Shown here: positions 39,058 through 47,249 of the stretch, in pieces
Layout of the letters: the number at the start of each line of letters is the position of its first letter
How positions within the stretch are numbered: position 1 is the first letter of the stretch
From: Neolewinella lacunae
GTDB taxonomy: Bacteria > Bacteroidota > Bacteroidia > Chitinophagales > Saprospiraceae
Assembly (NCBI RefSeq): GCF_014349155.1
Contig: NZ_JACSIT010000100.1
Location: forward strand, 1 to 64,000
Length of the DNA: 64,000 nt
Reading direction: 5' to 3'
Notes under the pieces: generated by a model
Databases searched by the model: none
What the model saw: the letters and a program-made list of their open reading frames with translations, nothing else
Told to the model about the DNA's origin: nothing
Position numbers and translations under genes: made by a program

Positions 39058-40698
39058 TTAAAACTTCGCCGCCACACCCACCAGCAAGTTGGTCCCGATG
39101 GTGGGGTACTGCGCGAAGCGCTCGCGGCGGTTGTTCAGGAGGTTGTTGACGCGGACCCAGGCGCTGATGTTGTCCGAAATATCGTAGCGTCCGTGGAGGC
39201 TCAGGTCGGCCAGGGGGTTGAGGTTGCGGGCCATGCCTTCGGAATCGCGGTAGGGCAGGCCATTTTCGAAGTAGAGGTCAGCACCCACCGTAGCACTCTG
39301 GTTTTTGAGGTTGTAGGCCGCCCCGACGTTGACGCTGAAGCTGGGCAAGTGCCAGGCTTTTTCTTCGGTCTCCAGGCTGTAAAAACGCTGGGCGATGGTG
39401 CCTTTGAGCAGGATGTCTTGCAGCAGCGTAGCCGTGACGGAACCCTGGAGGGTGATGATGTCGGCATTGTCGTACAGCACGTTGAACTGCGGGATTTCCA
39501 GGCTGCGGTCCAGCAAGAAAAGGGCGAGGTTATCGACGATCTTGTAGCTGGCCTCCGCCCGGTAGGCGATGCCGGAAATGGTGCCATCCACGCCGCCGTA
39601 GAGCCGGGTGTATTCGGAGTTGCGGATGATCAGGCGGGGCTTGATCCAGGGGTTGTAATCGGCCAGGCTGCGCAGGTTGTTTTTCTGCAGGCTGCCCTCC
39701 GCCCCGAGGAAGGCCGAAAGCAAGCCCTCGATGATGGGGGCCGAAAGGCTCACGTCGGGGAAGAAGCTGAAATCATCGTCGCTGCTCGTCAGGTTAACCC
39801 CCACTTTGAGGCGGTAGCGACCGGCGATGGAGGTGGTGTAGCTGGGGCTGAAGTAGATGTTGTTCAGCGTCTGGCTGCTGGTGTCTTTGTAGTTGGTGAA
39901 GTCGGCGCGGAGCTTGAAATCCAGCGGCTGCTCGTCGGAAATCCACTTGGTGCCCTGTACTGTCAGGTCGATGCCGTTTTCACGCACGGCGGGGTTGCCG
40001 TCCATGAGGTAGACGGCCAGGCCGGCTTTGTAGTCGATGTCGGCCGCCGTACGTGTGCCGTTGAAAATTTCGCCGTGGAGGCTGAAGATGTTGTAGCGCT
40101 GCCGCACCTGGTCTTCGGTGAAGCTGGGGGTACCGGAGGAATCCACCTCGGTATCGGGGAAGTTGTAGCCGTAGAAGTAACGGCTGCGCGTATCGTAGCC
40201 CGCGCCGGCACTGACGGCAAAGCCCTGGTCGAAGAGGTAAGTCCCCTCCACCCCAAACTCGGTGTCGCTGGATTTCTGGTTCTCCACCTTCTTATCGTTG
40301 TTGAAACTGTGGTGGCGGGCGTAGACGCCGAGTTCGGCATTGTCCACGCCATTGAGGTCGTAGCTCAGGTCGCCGTAGAAGGCCCCTGGCAAACCTGCGC
40401 CGATGGAGAGGTAGCCGTCTTTGGCGGGCGCTTCTTTTTCCCGGGTGACGCCTTTGGGGCGGATGACCGGTGCCGGGTAATCGATGTTGAGCGGCCGGTC
40501 AACGGTGTTGTAAGTCTGGCGCTGGCGGGTGGTATCCGCCGGTGGGGTGGTGGGGTTTACCCGCACGCGGTTGGCCTCCAGCAGGCGGGCCTGGAAGTTG
40601 GTGATGACCGTGACGTTGTTGTTGTCGATCCCGCCCTGGGCGAAGAGGGCGCTGGCGGAACTGACGAGGAAGAACGCGAAGAGGATTGGACGAAGCAT
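39058..40698 (-). CDS. Plug-less outer-membrane beta-barrel partner of TPR protein
   Basis: A 546-residue exported protein. Signal peptide MLRPILFAFFLVSSASALFAQ; a low-complexity segment rich in T/P/R (about 45-95); then a long series of amphipathic strands such as GYLSIGAGLPGAFYGDLSYDL and NISAWVRVNNLLNNRRERFAQYPTIG, ending in a barrel-type C-terminus (LLVGVAAKF). The C-terminal third resembles TonB-receptor barrels, but no plug domain is present. It follows the 1,050-residue TPR gene by 57 bp on the same strand; the two are probably one envelope machine. Function unknown. Confidence 0.7.
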   Translation of the reverse strand: MLRPILFAFFLVSSASALFAQGGIDNNNVTVITNFQARLLEANRVRVNPTTPPADTTRQRQTYNTVDRPLNIDYPAPVIRPKGVTREKEAPAKDGYLSIGAGLPGAFYGDLSYDLNGVDNAELGVYARHHSFNNDKKVENQKSSDTEFGVEGTYLFDQGFAVSAGAGYDTRSRYFYGYNFPDTEVDSSGTPSFTEDQVRQRYNIFSLHGEIFNGTRTAADIDYKAGLAVYLMDGNPAVRENGIDLTVQGTKWISDEQPLDFKLRADFTNYKDTSSQTLNNIYFSPSYTTSIAGRYRLKVGVNLTSSDDDFSFFPDVSLSAPIIEGLLSAFLGAEGSLQKNNLRSLADYNPWIKPRLIIRNSEYTRLYGGVDGTISGIAYRAEASYKIVDNLALFLLDRSLEIPQFNVLYDNADIITLQGSVTATLLQDILLKGTIAQRFYSLETEEKAWHLPSFSVNVGAAYNLKNQSATVGADLYFENGLPYRDSEGMARNLNPLADLSLHGRYDISDNISAWVRVNNLLNNRRERFAQYPTIGTNLLVGVAAKF

Positions 40699-40755
40699 CG
40701 GTAGCGTAAAGTAGAAAGTCAGAAAATATGAAAGAAGGGGAGGGTGTTTGCAGCA

Positions 40756-43700
40756 CTAGTTTCCGCCACCACCGTTGTCGAGTTCGAGGTAACCGGGCTG
40801 GACATTGGAACCGTTGTTGATGCGGCTGTTGGCATCGATCTGGTTCTGGACGATGGCGAGTTTCTGGCGGGCTTCGGCCACCACGGTGGCGTCTTCGTCG
40901 TAATTTTCCAACAGGGCTTCCAGGGCGGCGCGGGCGTTGTAAATGTCGCCTTTGTCGCGCAAGACATCGGCCAGCAGGATGACCGTCTTGGCCACCCAGT
41001 AGGGGTAGCCGGAGCTTTCGCGGTTGGCTTCGAGGGCGAGGGACTGCGCCTTATCGAGGTCGCGCTGCACGTAGAAGATGTTGGCGTGCAGGTAGCGGGC
41101 TTCGGCGGTTTGCTCGTCGTCGGAGTTGGCCATTACCCGTTCAAAGGCGGTGCGGGCCGTCGGGTAGTCGTTGCGGTCGTAGGCGATTTTACCGAGGTAG
41201 AAGCTGGCCGTCGTTTGCTGGTCGGCGGGGGCCGCAGGGTTGTTGGCCACCTTGCGGGCGTACTCTTCCGTCGCGCGGGTGTCTTTGAGGCGGTAGGCGG
41301 CGCGCAGGGCCCCCACCTGGGCATCCACGCGGGTTTCTTCGGTGTCGGCCGCCGTTTCCAGTTGGGCAAAGAGGCGGAAGGCGCGCTGGAAGTCCTGGAG
41401 GCTGTTGTAGGCAATCAGGCTGCCTTTTTTTAGCGCGGGCAGGTAGTAGCTGCTGGGGCCGGCGTTGACCACCGTTTCGTAGTCGGGCAGGGCTTCGTTG
41501 TAGCGGCGGGTGGCCACGTAGCTGTCGCCCCGGTAGAAGGTGGCGGCCAGCGCATTGGGGGCCCGGGGGTACTGCCGCAGGTAGTCGGTCAGCGCCGGGA
41601 TGGCTCGGTCGTAATTGCCGTTTTCATACTGCCCCTTTGCCGCCTCGAAGGTGATCGCCTCGCGGCCGTCGGCGTTGACTTCCTGCCCCGGCAGGGTCTC
41701 GAAGAAGTCGAAGAAGAGGTCGGCACGGCCCATGTCGTCCACGTAGATCTCCCGCAGGGCGTCCTTGGCGCGGGCAGATTCCCCGGCGTCAGGGTTGTTG
41801 CTGAACACCTGCTTGTAGTAGTTGATGGCCGCTTCGCGGTTGCCCAGGTTGTAGCTGATCAGGCCGAGTTGCAGCAGGCTCTGGTTGACGAGCGTGGAGT
41901 TGACCTTGTACTCGCTGACAATCCTGCGCAACGGCGGCAGGGCTTCCTGCGGGCGGTTGAGCTGCTGGTAGGTAAGGGCGAGTTGGTAGAGGGCATCGTC
42001 GGCAAACTCGCTCTTGGGGTAGTTCTGGATGAGCTGCTCCAGGGCCAGTACTTTATCGGCGTTGCGGTTGCGCAGGCCCTCGATCATGGCTTTCTGGAAC
42101 AGGGCGTAAACGTAGCCGGTCGTTTTGCGGTTGATGGCGTCGTTGTAAAAGCGGATGGCCTGGTCGTACTGGTTGCGGCTCAGGTAGGCGTCGCCCGCCC
42201 GCAGTACGGCGTCACCCAGGATGCGCTCGCGTACGTCGGCATCGGTGATGTACGGCAGATTGCGCTCAATGCCTTCCACGGCGGCGGTGAAGTAGTCCAG
42301 CGAAGCAGCGTGGTTGTTTTGCTTAAGGTAGTTGTAGCCCTGCAGGTAGTTGGCGGTGTAGACGCTCGACTGCGGGGGCAGGCCCTGTACCGACCGCGCA
42401 AGGGTCAGGAACTGGTTGGTGAGGTTGATAGAAGTGGGGTAGTCTTCCTGCCGGTTGGCCAGGTCGGCCAGCCAGTAAATGGACTGGGCGCGAAGCACCG
42501 CATCGACGGGCCGGAGGAGGCTTTTGTCGAGGAGTACCTTAGCGGCAGCGTCGTCGCCCGCCCGCAGTAATTCCATGCCCCGGCCAAAAGCGGCCCGCTG
42601 GTAGGCTTCTTCCAGCTTGGGGGTGCGGTTGGGCATGCGCTCCAGGATGTCGAGCGCCCGCTGGTAATCCCGCGTGCTGTTGAAAATTTCCCCGAGCAGT
42701 TCCTGGCCCTGCAGGAAGTAGCGGCTGCTGGGGGGTAGGCTTTCGATGGCCGTGATGGCGTCGGCCGGGTAGTCGAGCTCGTAGCTCAGTTTGGCGTAAT
42801 TGAACAGGGCGTCTTCCTTGAGCGCGGGGTCGAAGTCGAGCCGCGAAGCCGTTCCGAAGGCCGTACGGGCCGCCGCGCCGTTGCCCTTGCGCAGCTCCAG
42901 GTCGCCGAGGTAGTAACTGGCGGATTGCCCAACGAGGCTGTTTTGCGTAGCCACCTCCTGGAAGGATTTGGCCGCCGCCGCAAAATCGTTGAGCTTGTAC
43001 TGCGTGAAACCGAGTTGGTAGAGCTCTTCTTCCTGCATCCGCCGGTTGTTGCGGGCGTATTCTTCCAGGAGCGGACGCGCCCGGGCGTAGTCGCCTTTCT
43101 CAAAGTAGGCCTGGCCCAGCAGCTGGCTCATCTCCTTGGTGTTGCGCACGCCCCGGCCCGCCGAAATCAGCGGTGCCGCGTAGGCAATCAATTCGTCGTA
43201 GCGCCGCTGCGCAAAGAAGATCTGCGTCAGGTAGTAAGGGATGTACTGGCTGTATTCCGGCGATTTTTCGGCGATCTTGAACTGGCCCACCGCGCCGTCG
43301 TAGTTGCCCTCGAAGAAGTAAATCATCCCAAGGTAGTAGTTCGTCGGGTAGTAAAAATCCCCCTGGGTGCTTTTGCTCAGCTGGAAGTAGCGCTTCGCAT
43401 CGCCAAATTTTTTCTGCACGAAGTTGGCGTAGCCCAGGCGAAAGTTCATCTCCGCCCGCTGGTCGGGGGTGAGCAGTTCGGAGGGCACGCGCTTGTAGTA
43501 ATCGACGGCCTTTTCCAGCTCATTCTCGTTGAAATAAAAATTGGCCACCTCCAGCAACGCCTCGTTGGCAATGGGGTCAGGCTGGTAGCGGCGCACGAAG
43601 TCAAGGATCAACTTCTCACCCTCTACCTTGCCCAGTTTTACGGCAATTTTGGCCTGGTTCAGTTCGGCTTTGGTACGCAGCAGCTCCGCTTCGGGCTGGT

Positions 43701-43908
43701 GGACGGGCAGGAGCATCTTAAGCACCTCGGCGTATTGCCGCTGGGCTTTGGCCAGCAGGTTATCGGCTTGGTCCGCTTCCGCTTTTTTGAAAATGCGCCA
43801 GGCGTCAGTGTACACCGTAGTCGCCTGACCCGCCAGGCCAGCACTCAAGAGAAAAAAACAGACGGTAATAATGGTCGCTCGAAAGGTGGGGTGGGGCAGT
43901 GGCATCAT
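40756..43908 (-). CDS. Large exported TPR protein
   Basis: A 1,050-residue protein with a signal peptide (MPLPHPTFRATIITVCFFLLSAGLAGQ) and TPR-type helical repeats across almost its whole length, for example AEMNFRLGYANFVQKKFGDAKRYFQ, YYLGMIYFFEGNYDGAVGQF, ALYQLALTYQQLNRPQEALP and AATFYRGDSYVATRRYNEALPDYE. It ends in a glycine/asparagine-rich tail. Such periplasmic TPR scaffolds bind partner proteins. The adjacent barrel gene suggests a two-component outer-membrane assembly comparable in layout to secretion or gliding accessory pairs; this is inference from order only. Confidence 0.8.
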   Translation of the reverse strand: MMPLPHPTFRATIITVCFFLLSAGLAGQATTVYTDAWRIFKKAEADQADNLLAKAQRQYAEVLKMLLPVHQPEAELLRTKAELNQAKIAVKLGKVEGEKLILDFVRRYQPDPIANEALLEVANFYFNENELEKAVDYYKRVPSELLTPDQRAEMNFRLGYANFVQKKFGDAKRYFQLSKSTQGDFYYPTNYYLGMIYFFEGNYDGAVGQFKIAEKSPEYSQYIPYYLTQIFFAQRRYDELIAYAAPLISAGRGVRNTKEMSQLLGQAYFEKGDYARARPLLEEYARNNRRMQEEELYQLGFTQYKLNDFAAAAKSFQEVATQNSLVGQSASYYLGDLELRKGNGAAARTAFGTASRLDFDPALKEDALFNYAKLSYELDYPADAITAIESLPPSSRYFLQGQELLGEIFNSTRDYQRALDILERMPNRTPKLEEAYQRAAFGRGMELLRAGDDAAAKVLLDKSLLRPVDAVLRAQSIYWLADLANRQEDYPTSINLTNQFLTLARSVQGLPPQSSVYTANYLQGYNYLKQNNHAASLDYFTAAVEGIERNLPYITDADVRERILGDAVLRAGDAYLSRNQYDQAIRFYNDAINRKTTGYVYALFQKAMIEGLRNRNADKVLALEQLIQNYPKSEFADDALYQLALTYQQLNRPQEALPPLRRIVSEYKVNSTLVNQSLLQLGLISYNLGNREAAINYYKQVFSNNPDAGESARAKDALREIYVDDMGRADLFFDFFETLPGQEVNADGREAITFEAAKGQYENGNYDRAIPALTDYLRQYPRAPNALAATFYRGDSYVATRRYNEALPDYETVVNAGPSSYYLPALKKGSLIAYNSLQDFQRAFRLFAQLETAADTEETRVDAQVGALRAAYRLKDTRATEEYARKVANNPAAPADQQTTASFYLGKIAYDRNDYPTARTAFERVMANSDDEQTAEARYLHANIFYVQRDLDKAQSLALEANRESSGYPYWVAKTVILLADVLRDKGDIYNARAALEALLENYDEDATVVAEARQKLAIVQNQIDANSRINNGSNVQPGYLELDNGGGGN

Positions 43909-44313
43909 CAGTGAGTAGTCAGTTTAAAAAGGAAGGCAGGAACCCGGTTCCGGGGCTTTTCCGGCAGCAATATACCGGAGATTTAACAATAGCGCCGTGC
44001 GCGCAACACCCGCAAGCGGGCCAGCCACGCCCTCGCCTAACGTCGCCCACGCGGCAGTTTAGTACGCAACCCGATCCATATCGCGCTTTTTTAGACCGAT
44101 GTTCACTTTTTTTTCACTTTTCCCGCAACCGTGTGGGCAAAATAAATGTATATACATCAAATTTTGCCCACCCTTTGTCCGTTCGTTGGGGGCACAATTC
44201 CATCCGGAGCGCTGCCGCAGGTGCCACGAAAGTCGCCTGCGGACGAGCAGGGCACCATCCATAGCCTAAGCTCCCTCTCATCCATTCATTTACCCACCGT
44301 AAATTTTTCTACC
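43909..44313. other. 405-bp divergent region between TPR protein and YceI genes
   Basis: No gene seen. Besides the long palindrome listed separately, it has T-runs at about 44106-44118 and a minus-strand 17-mer variant (GCGCTGCCGCAGGTGCC around 44209-44226). Both flanking genes read outward, so promoters for both are expected here. Confidence 0.6.
44134..44170. promoter_or_regulatory. 37-bp palindrome in the TPR/yceI divergent promoter region
   Basis: Outer arms TGGGCAAAAT (44134-44143) and ATTTTGCCCA (44161-44170) are perfect complements, and the centre ATGTATATACAT (44146-44157) is itself a perfect palindrome. The size and symmetry fit an operator for a dimeric or tetrameric repressor, or a cruciform-prone site. 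Confidence 0.6.
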
Positions 44314-44895
44314 ATGTTTAAGTCACTACTGCTTTTCACCGCCTTCCTCTTTACCGTCACCACGGTTGCCGTCAAGGTCGACCCCGCCGCCAGCGTAGTC
44401 ACCTGGAAGGGCTACAAAGTCACCGGCGAACACACCGGCACCATTAAGGTACAGGACGGCCAGTTCGAGTTCAACGATGGCCAGCTCACCGGCGGCTCTT
44501 TCACCATTGCCATGAACAGCATCACCTGCACCGACCTCCAGGGCGGAGCCGCCGATAAACTGGTGGGCCACCTGAAGAGCGCCGATTTCTTCGGTGTGGA
44601 GAAATTCCCTGCCGCTACCTTTAAGATCACCAAGGTCGTCAGCCGCGGCACCCCCGGCGATTACCGCGTCACCGGAGACCTCACCATCAAGGAAACGACC
44701 AAAGAAGTCCGCTTCAATGCCAACGTCACCGAAAATGCCGGCAGCTACGTCGCTACCGCCGACCTCAAGCTCGACCGCAGCGACTTCGACGTCCGCTACG
44801 GCTCCGGCTCTTTCTTCGATAACCTCGGTGATAAGACCATCTACGACGAGTTCGACCTCAACATCAAACTCGTTACCGAGAAGAAAATGAAGTAA
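44314..44895 (+). CDS. YceI-family periplasmic protein
   Basis: A 193-residue lipocalin-like protein. Signal peptide MFKSLLLFTAFLFTVTTVA, then the YceI fold: SVVTWKGYKVTGEHTGTIKV, GGSFTIAMNSITCTDLQG, LVGHLKSADFFGVEKFPAATF and VTGDLTIKETTKEVRF. YceI proteins bind isoprenoid-type lipids in an extended cavity and respond to stress in several bacteria. The start is placed at 44314; 56 upstream codons lack similarity and run through promoter DNA. The 3' end of the gene is duplicated downstream. Confidence 0.92.
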   Translation: MFKSLLLFTAFLFTVTTVAVKVDPAASVVTWKGYKVTGEHTGTIKVQDGQFEFNDGQLTGGSFTIAMNSITCTDLQGGAADKLVGHLKSADFFGVEKFPAATFKITKVVSRGTPGDYRVTGDLTIKETTKEVRFNANVTENAGSYVATADLKLDRSDFDVRYGSGSFFDNLGDKTIYDEFDLNIKLVTEKKMK

Positions 44896-45019
44896 GAACT
44901 TCGCCTGACCCCGGTAGGTGTCACCACCGAAGGTAGCAGCGCAGCTAAACCTGAATAACCCCGGATGTAGGATGCAACGCATCCGTAATCCGGGGGTACC
45001 GAGAAGAAGATGAAGTAAG
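44874..45019 (+). repeat. 23-bp direct repeat of the yceI 3' end flanking a structured insert
   Basis: The last codons and stop of the gene (44874-44896) recur at 44997-45019 with 22 of 23 bases identical. The 100 bp between contain an AGCAGCGCAGCTAA repeat word and a GGATGC-AAC-GCATCC hairpin like that at 18280-18300. It looks like an inserted repeat flanked by a duplication. Confidence 0.75.
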
Positions 45020-45038
45020 GCATTCCCGCCAGACGCAC

Positions 45039-45072
45039 GAAGGTGCCGCTGAACCAGTTCGGCGGCACCTTC
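45039..45072. terminator. Perfect 11-bp-stem terminator between convergent genes
   Basis: GAAGGTGCCGC (45039-45049) and GCGGCACCTTC (45062-45072) with a 12-nt loop, between the end of yceI and the end of the DUF5683 gene. Confidence 0.75.
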
Positions 45073-45103
45073 GTCGTTTACGGGCCAGGCAAAAGACTTT
45101 TCG

Positions 45104-45871
45104 CTACCGCGCCGCTCGCTGCAACGCGTTCACCCGCGCTTCCTGTCGCAGTTTTCCCCGTCCTGCGCCCAGCGGAACGCTCAGCCCGGCCGCCAGGCTG
45201 CCGTCGGAGTGGAGGACCGGCCCGAGCCGGATGGAGAGATCGTCCGAAATGTCGAACTCCTGCAGGTGCGCGTCGGTATAGGCTTCGACGGCCTGGAGGA
45301 CAAAGACGGCAAAAATACCGATGTAGGCGGCCTGCCGGGCTTGGTCGGCACTCGCGCGCGCCTGCAGCAGGGCGTCGTTGCTGACGCGTTCAACGGGGAA
45401 TTCATCCGGTGTAGGGATGCATTCCCGATTGGGGGGGATGATGACGTTGCCGTCGCCCAGGCAGCGATTTTCCAGCGCCCTGGTAAAGCGCGTGTAGCGC
45501 GTCTGGTTAAAATCGGCGTAGGCTACCGCACCCAGCAACCCACCGTACACCAGCGGAACCTTCCACAAGCGCTTGTTGTAGACCTGTCCGCCGCCGGGGA
45601 TGATGCTCCACAGGAGGGCATTGCGCGGCCGGCGCTGGATGGTCGATAAGGCCACGATGGTATCCGCCAGCACCTCCGCATCAGGAATGGTATCGCTCAT
45701 TTTTCGGATGCCCAGCCGCCGCGGCCGTTCGCGTTCCGGCTGTTCCGTGGCGGTGGAATCCACAATTTGGGCGCGCAACGCAGGTGCAGGGCACAGGACA
45801 AGGAGCCAGGTCAGGCCCAGCACGAAAACCCCACCTTGGCAATAGTTATTCAGCATACAGCACAATGACAC
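45104..45871 (-). CDS. DUF5683-family membrane protein
   Basis: A 255-residue exported/membrane protein with an N-terminal hydrophobic signal (GVFVLGLTWLLVLCPAPALRAQ). The conserved block NALLWSIIPGGGQVYNKRLWKVPLVYGGLLGAVAYA (near 85-120) and a second hydrophobic segment (AAYIGIFAVFVLQAVEAYTDA) are diagnostic of DUF5683. Function unknown. Its place directly after parB on the same strand is typical of Bacteroidota. A variant 17-mer lies in the signal-peptide coding region near 45768-45786. Confidence 0.85.
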   Translation of the reverse strand: MSLCCMLNNYCQGGVFVLGLTWLLVLCPAPALRAQIVDSTATEQPERERPRRLGIRKMSDTIPDAEVLADTIVALSTIQRRPRNALLWSIIPGGGQVYNKRLWKVPLVYGGLLGAVAYADFNQTRYTRFTRALENRCLGDGNVIIPPNRECIPTPDEFPVERVSNDALLQARASADQARQAAYIGIFAVFVLQAVEAYTDAHLQEFDISDDLSIRLGPVLHSDGSLAAGLSVPLGAGRGKLRQEARVNALQRAAR

Positions 45872-45910
45872 CGCAAGGCGCGCATTCGTTGCAGGAAGGG
45901 TAGGGGGGCG

Positions 45911-46864
45911 TTACTCCAGTTGGGGTTCCATGGCCTTGTACCATTCCTCCAACTCTTCCTGGTGGGCAAAACTGATGCTGAGGGTGCCGGATTTGGCGAG
46001 TTTGCCGTCGAGGGTGATGCGAACTTTATTGGTGCCGAAAAATTCTTTGCAGCGTTCCAGGAAGGCGTCCATTTCATCCGCCCGGGGGGAGCGGGGCTTG
46101 CCGGGTTTGTTCTTTTTCTGGTAGGCTTTGGCCACCTTTTCGATGTCGCGGACGGTCCAGCCCTCGTTGGCCAGAATTTCTTTGAGGAGGAGCTCCTGCT
46201 GCCCTACGTCTTTGATGGCTACGAAGGTCTTGGCCACCCCGATGCTGATTTTTTTCTCGCGGATGGCGTCTTGCACCTTCGGCGAAGTGGTCAGGATACC
46301 GAGATAATTGGCTACCGTGGTGCGGGGTTTGCCTACGCGGTCGGCCACGTCGTTTTGCGTCAGATTAAAATCTTCCTTCAGCCGGTAGTAGGAGTAGGCA
46401 ATTTCCATCGGGTTGAGGTCCTGCCGCTGGATGTTCTCAATCAGGGCCATTTCCAGGAGGGTCTGGTCGTCGGCTGTGCGGATAAAGGCCGGCACTTCTT
46501 CGAGACCGGCGAGTTTGCTGGCCCGGTAGCGCCGCTCCCCGCCAATGATCTGGTAGGTGCCATCCCCCATGTGCCGCACGGTCATCGGTTGGATGATGCC
46601 GTGGAATTTAATGGACTCCGCCAGGGCATCCAGGGCCTCTTTCTCGAATTCCTTGCGGGGCTGGTCGGGGTTGGGGAAGATGTCCTTGAGGGGCAACATG
46701 GCAAACTGCCGGCTCAGGGCCTGAATGGTGCCTTCCCGGTCTTCTTCCAGCCGCTGGGGCAATACCGCCTGCAGGCCGGCCCCGGCGCGGATGCTCAGGC
46801 TATCGAAGCTGCTGGCAAGGTCGGACTTGGAAGGCTTTTTCTTGGGCGTAAATTGTTTGGCCAT
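45911..46864 (-). CDS. parB: Chromosome-partitioning protein ParB
   Basis: A 317-residue CTP-binding DNA clamp that loads at parS sites and drives origin segregation. N-domain LPLKDIFPNPDQPRKEFEKEALDALAESI and the CTP-binding GGERRYRASKLAGL are intact, followed by the ENIQRQDLNPMEIAYSY helix and helix-turn-helix NDVADRVGKPRTTVANYL, then a C-terminal dimerisation domain. ATG at 46864 was chosen (31 further codons 5' lack similarity). parA is not beside it, which departs from the usual parA-parB order; DUF5683 follows as expected. Confidence 0.93.
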   Translation of the reverse strand: MAKQFTPKKKPSKSDLASSFDSLSIRAGAGLQAVLPQRLEEDREGTIQALSRQFAMLPLKDIFPNPDQPRKEFEKEALDALAESIKFHGIIQPMTVRHMGDGTYQIIGGERRYRASKLAGLEEVPAFIRTADDQTLLEMALIENIQRQDLNPMEIAYSYYRLKEDFNLTQNDVADRVGKPRTTVANYLGILTTSPKVQDAIREKKISIGVAKTFVAIKDVGQQELLLKEILANEGWTVRDIEKVAKAYQKKNKPGKPRSPRADEMDAFLERCKEFFGTNKVRITLDGKLAKSGTLSISFAHQEELEEWYKAMEPQLE

Positions 46865-47249
46865 AGTTCGGTGGGTTTTTCCGGGCCCGCAAAGATAACC
46901 AAGCCCGCCAAAGGAAAAACTGCTAAGGGGCCGTAACGTTTCCTTAACCTGCTGCATAGAGCACCCGAGAGCAATACCTTAGGGGTATTCGTAGGACCGC
47001 CGCCGATACCACAATTTCGGGGGCGGTCTTTATTAACGTCAGGCTGGGGAGGATGCAACCCGGATATTCGCCGGTTTCCAAATCGTTAGAGCGCAATGTT
47101 TTTTAATTTGGTAGTAGAGTATTGTCCACTACCGAACTACCGAACTACCGAACTACCGAACTACCGAACTACCTCTCAAGACCCCTGGAATACCATCCAA
47201 TAGTGATTAATGCAAAGGTTAAACCTCAGTTAATCAGGTCTTTCCCTTG
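46865..47249. other. 385-bp gap between antiporter and parB genes
   Basis: Holds the parB promoter element, a small AATACC/GGGTATT hairpin (about 46973-46990), a GACCGCC/GGCGGTC hairpin followed by TTTATT (46995-47034, plus strand), and an 8-bp tandem repeat ACCGAACT, five units at 47131-47170. No gene seen. Confidence 0.6.
46890..46897 (-). promoter_or_regulatory. Bacteroidota -7 element TATCTTTG (minus strand)
   Basis: An exact TAnnTTTG match 25 bp before parB. Confidence 0.45.
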
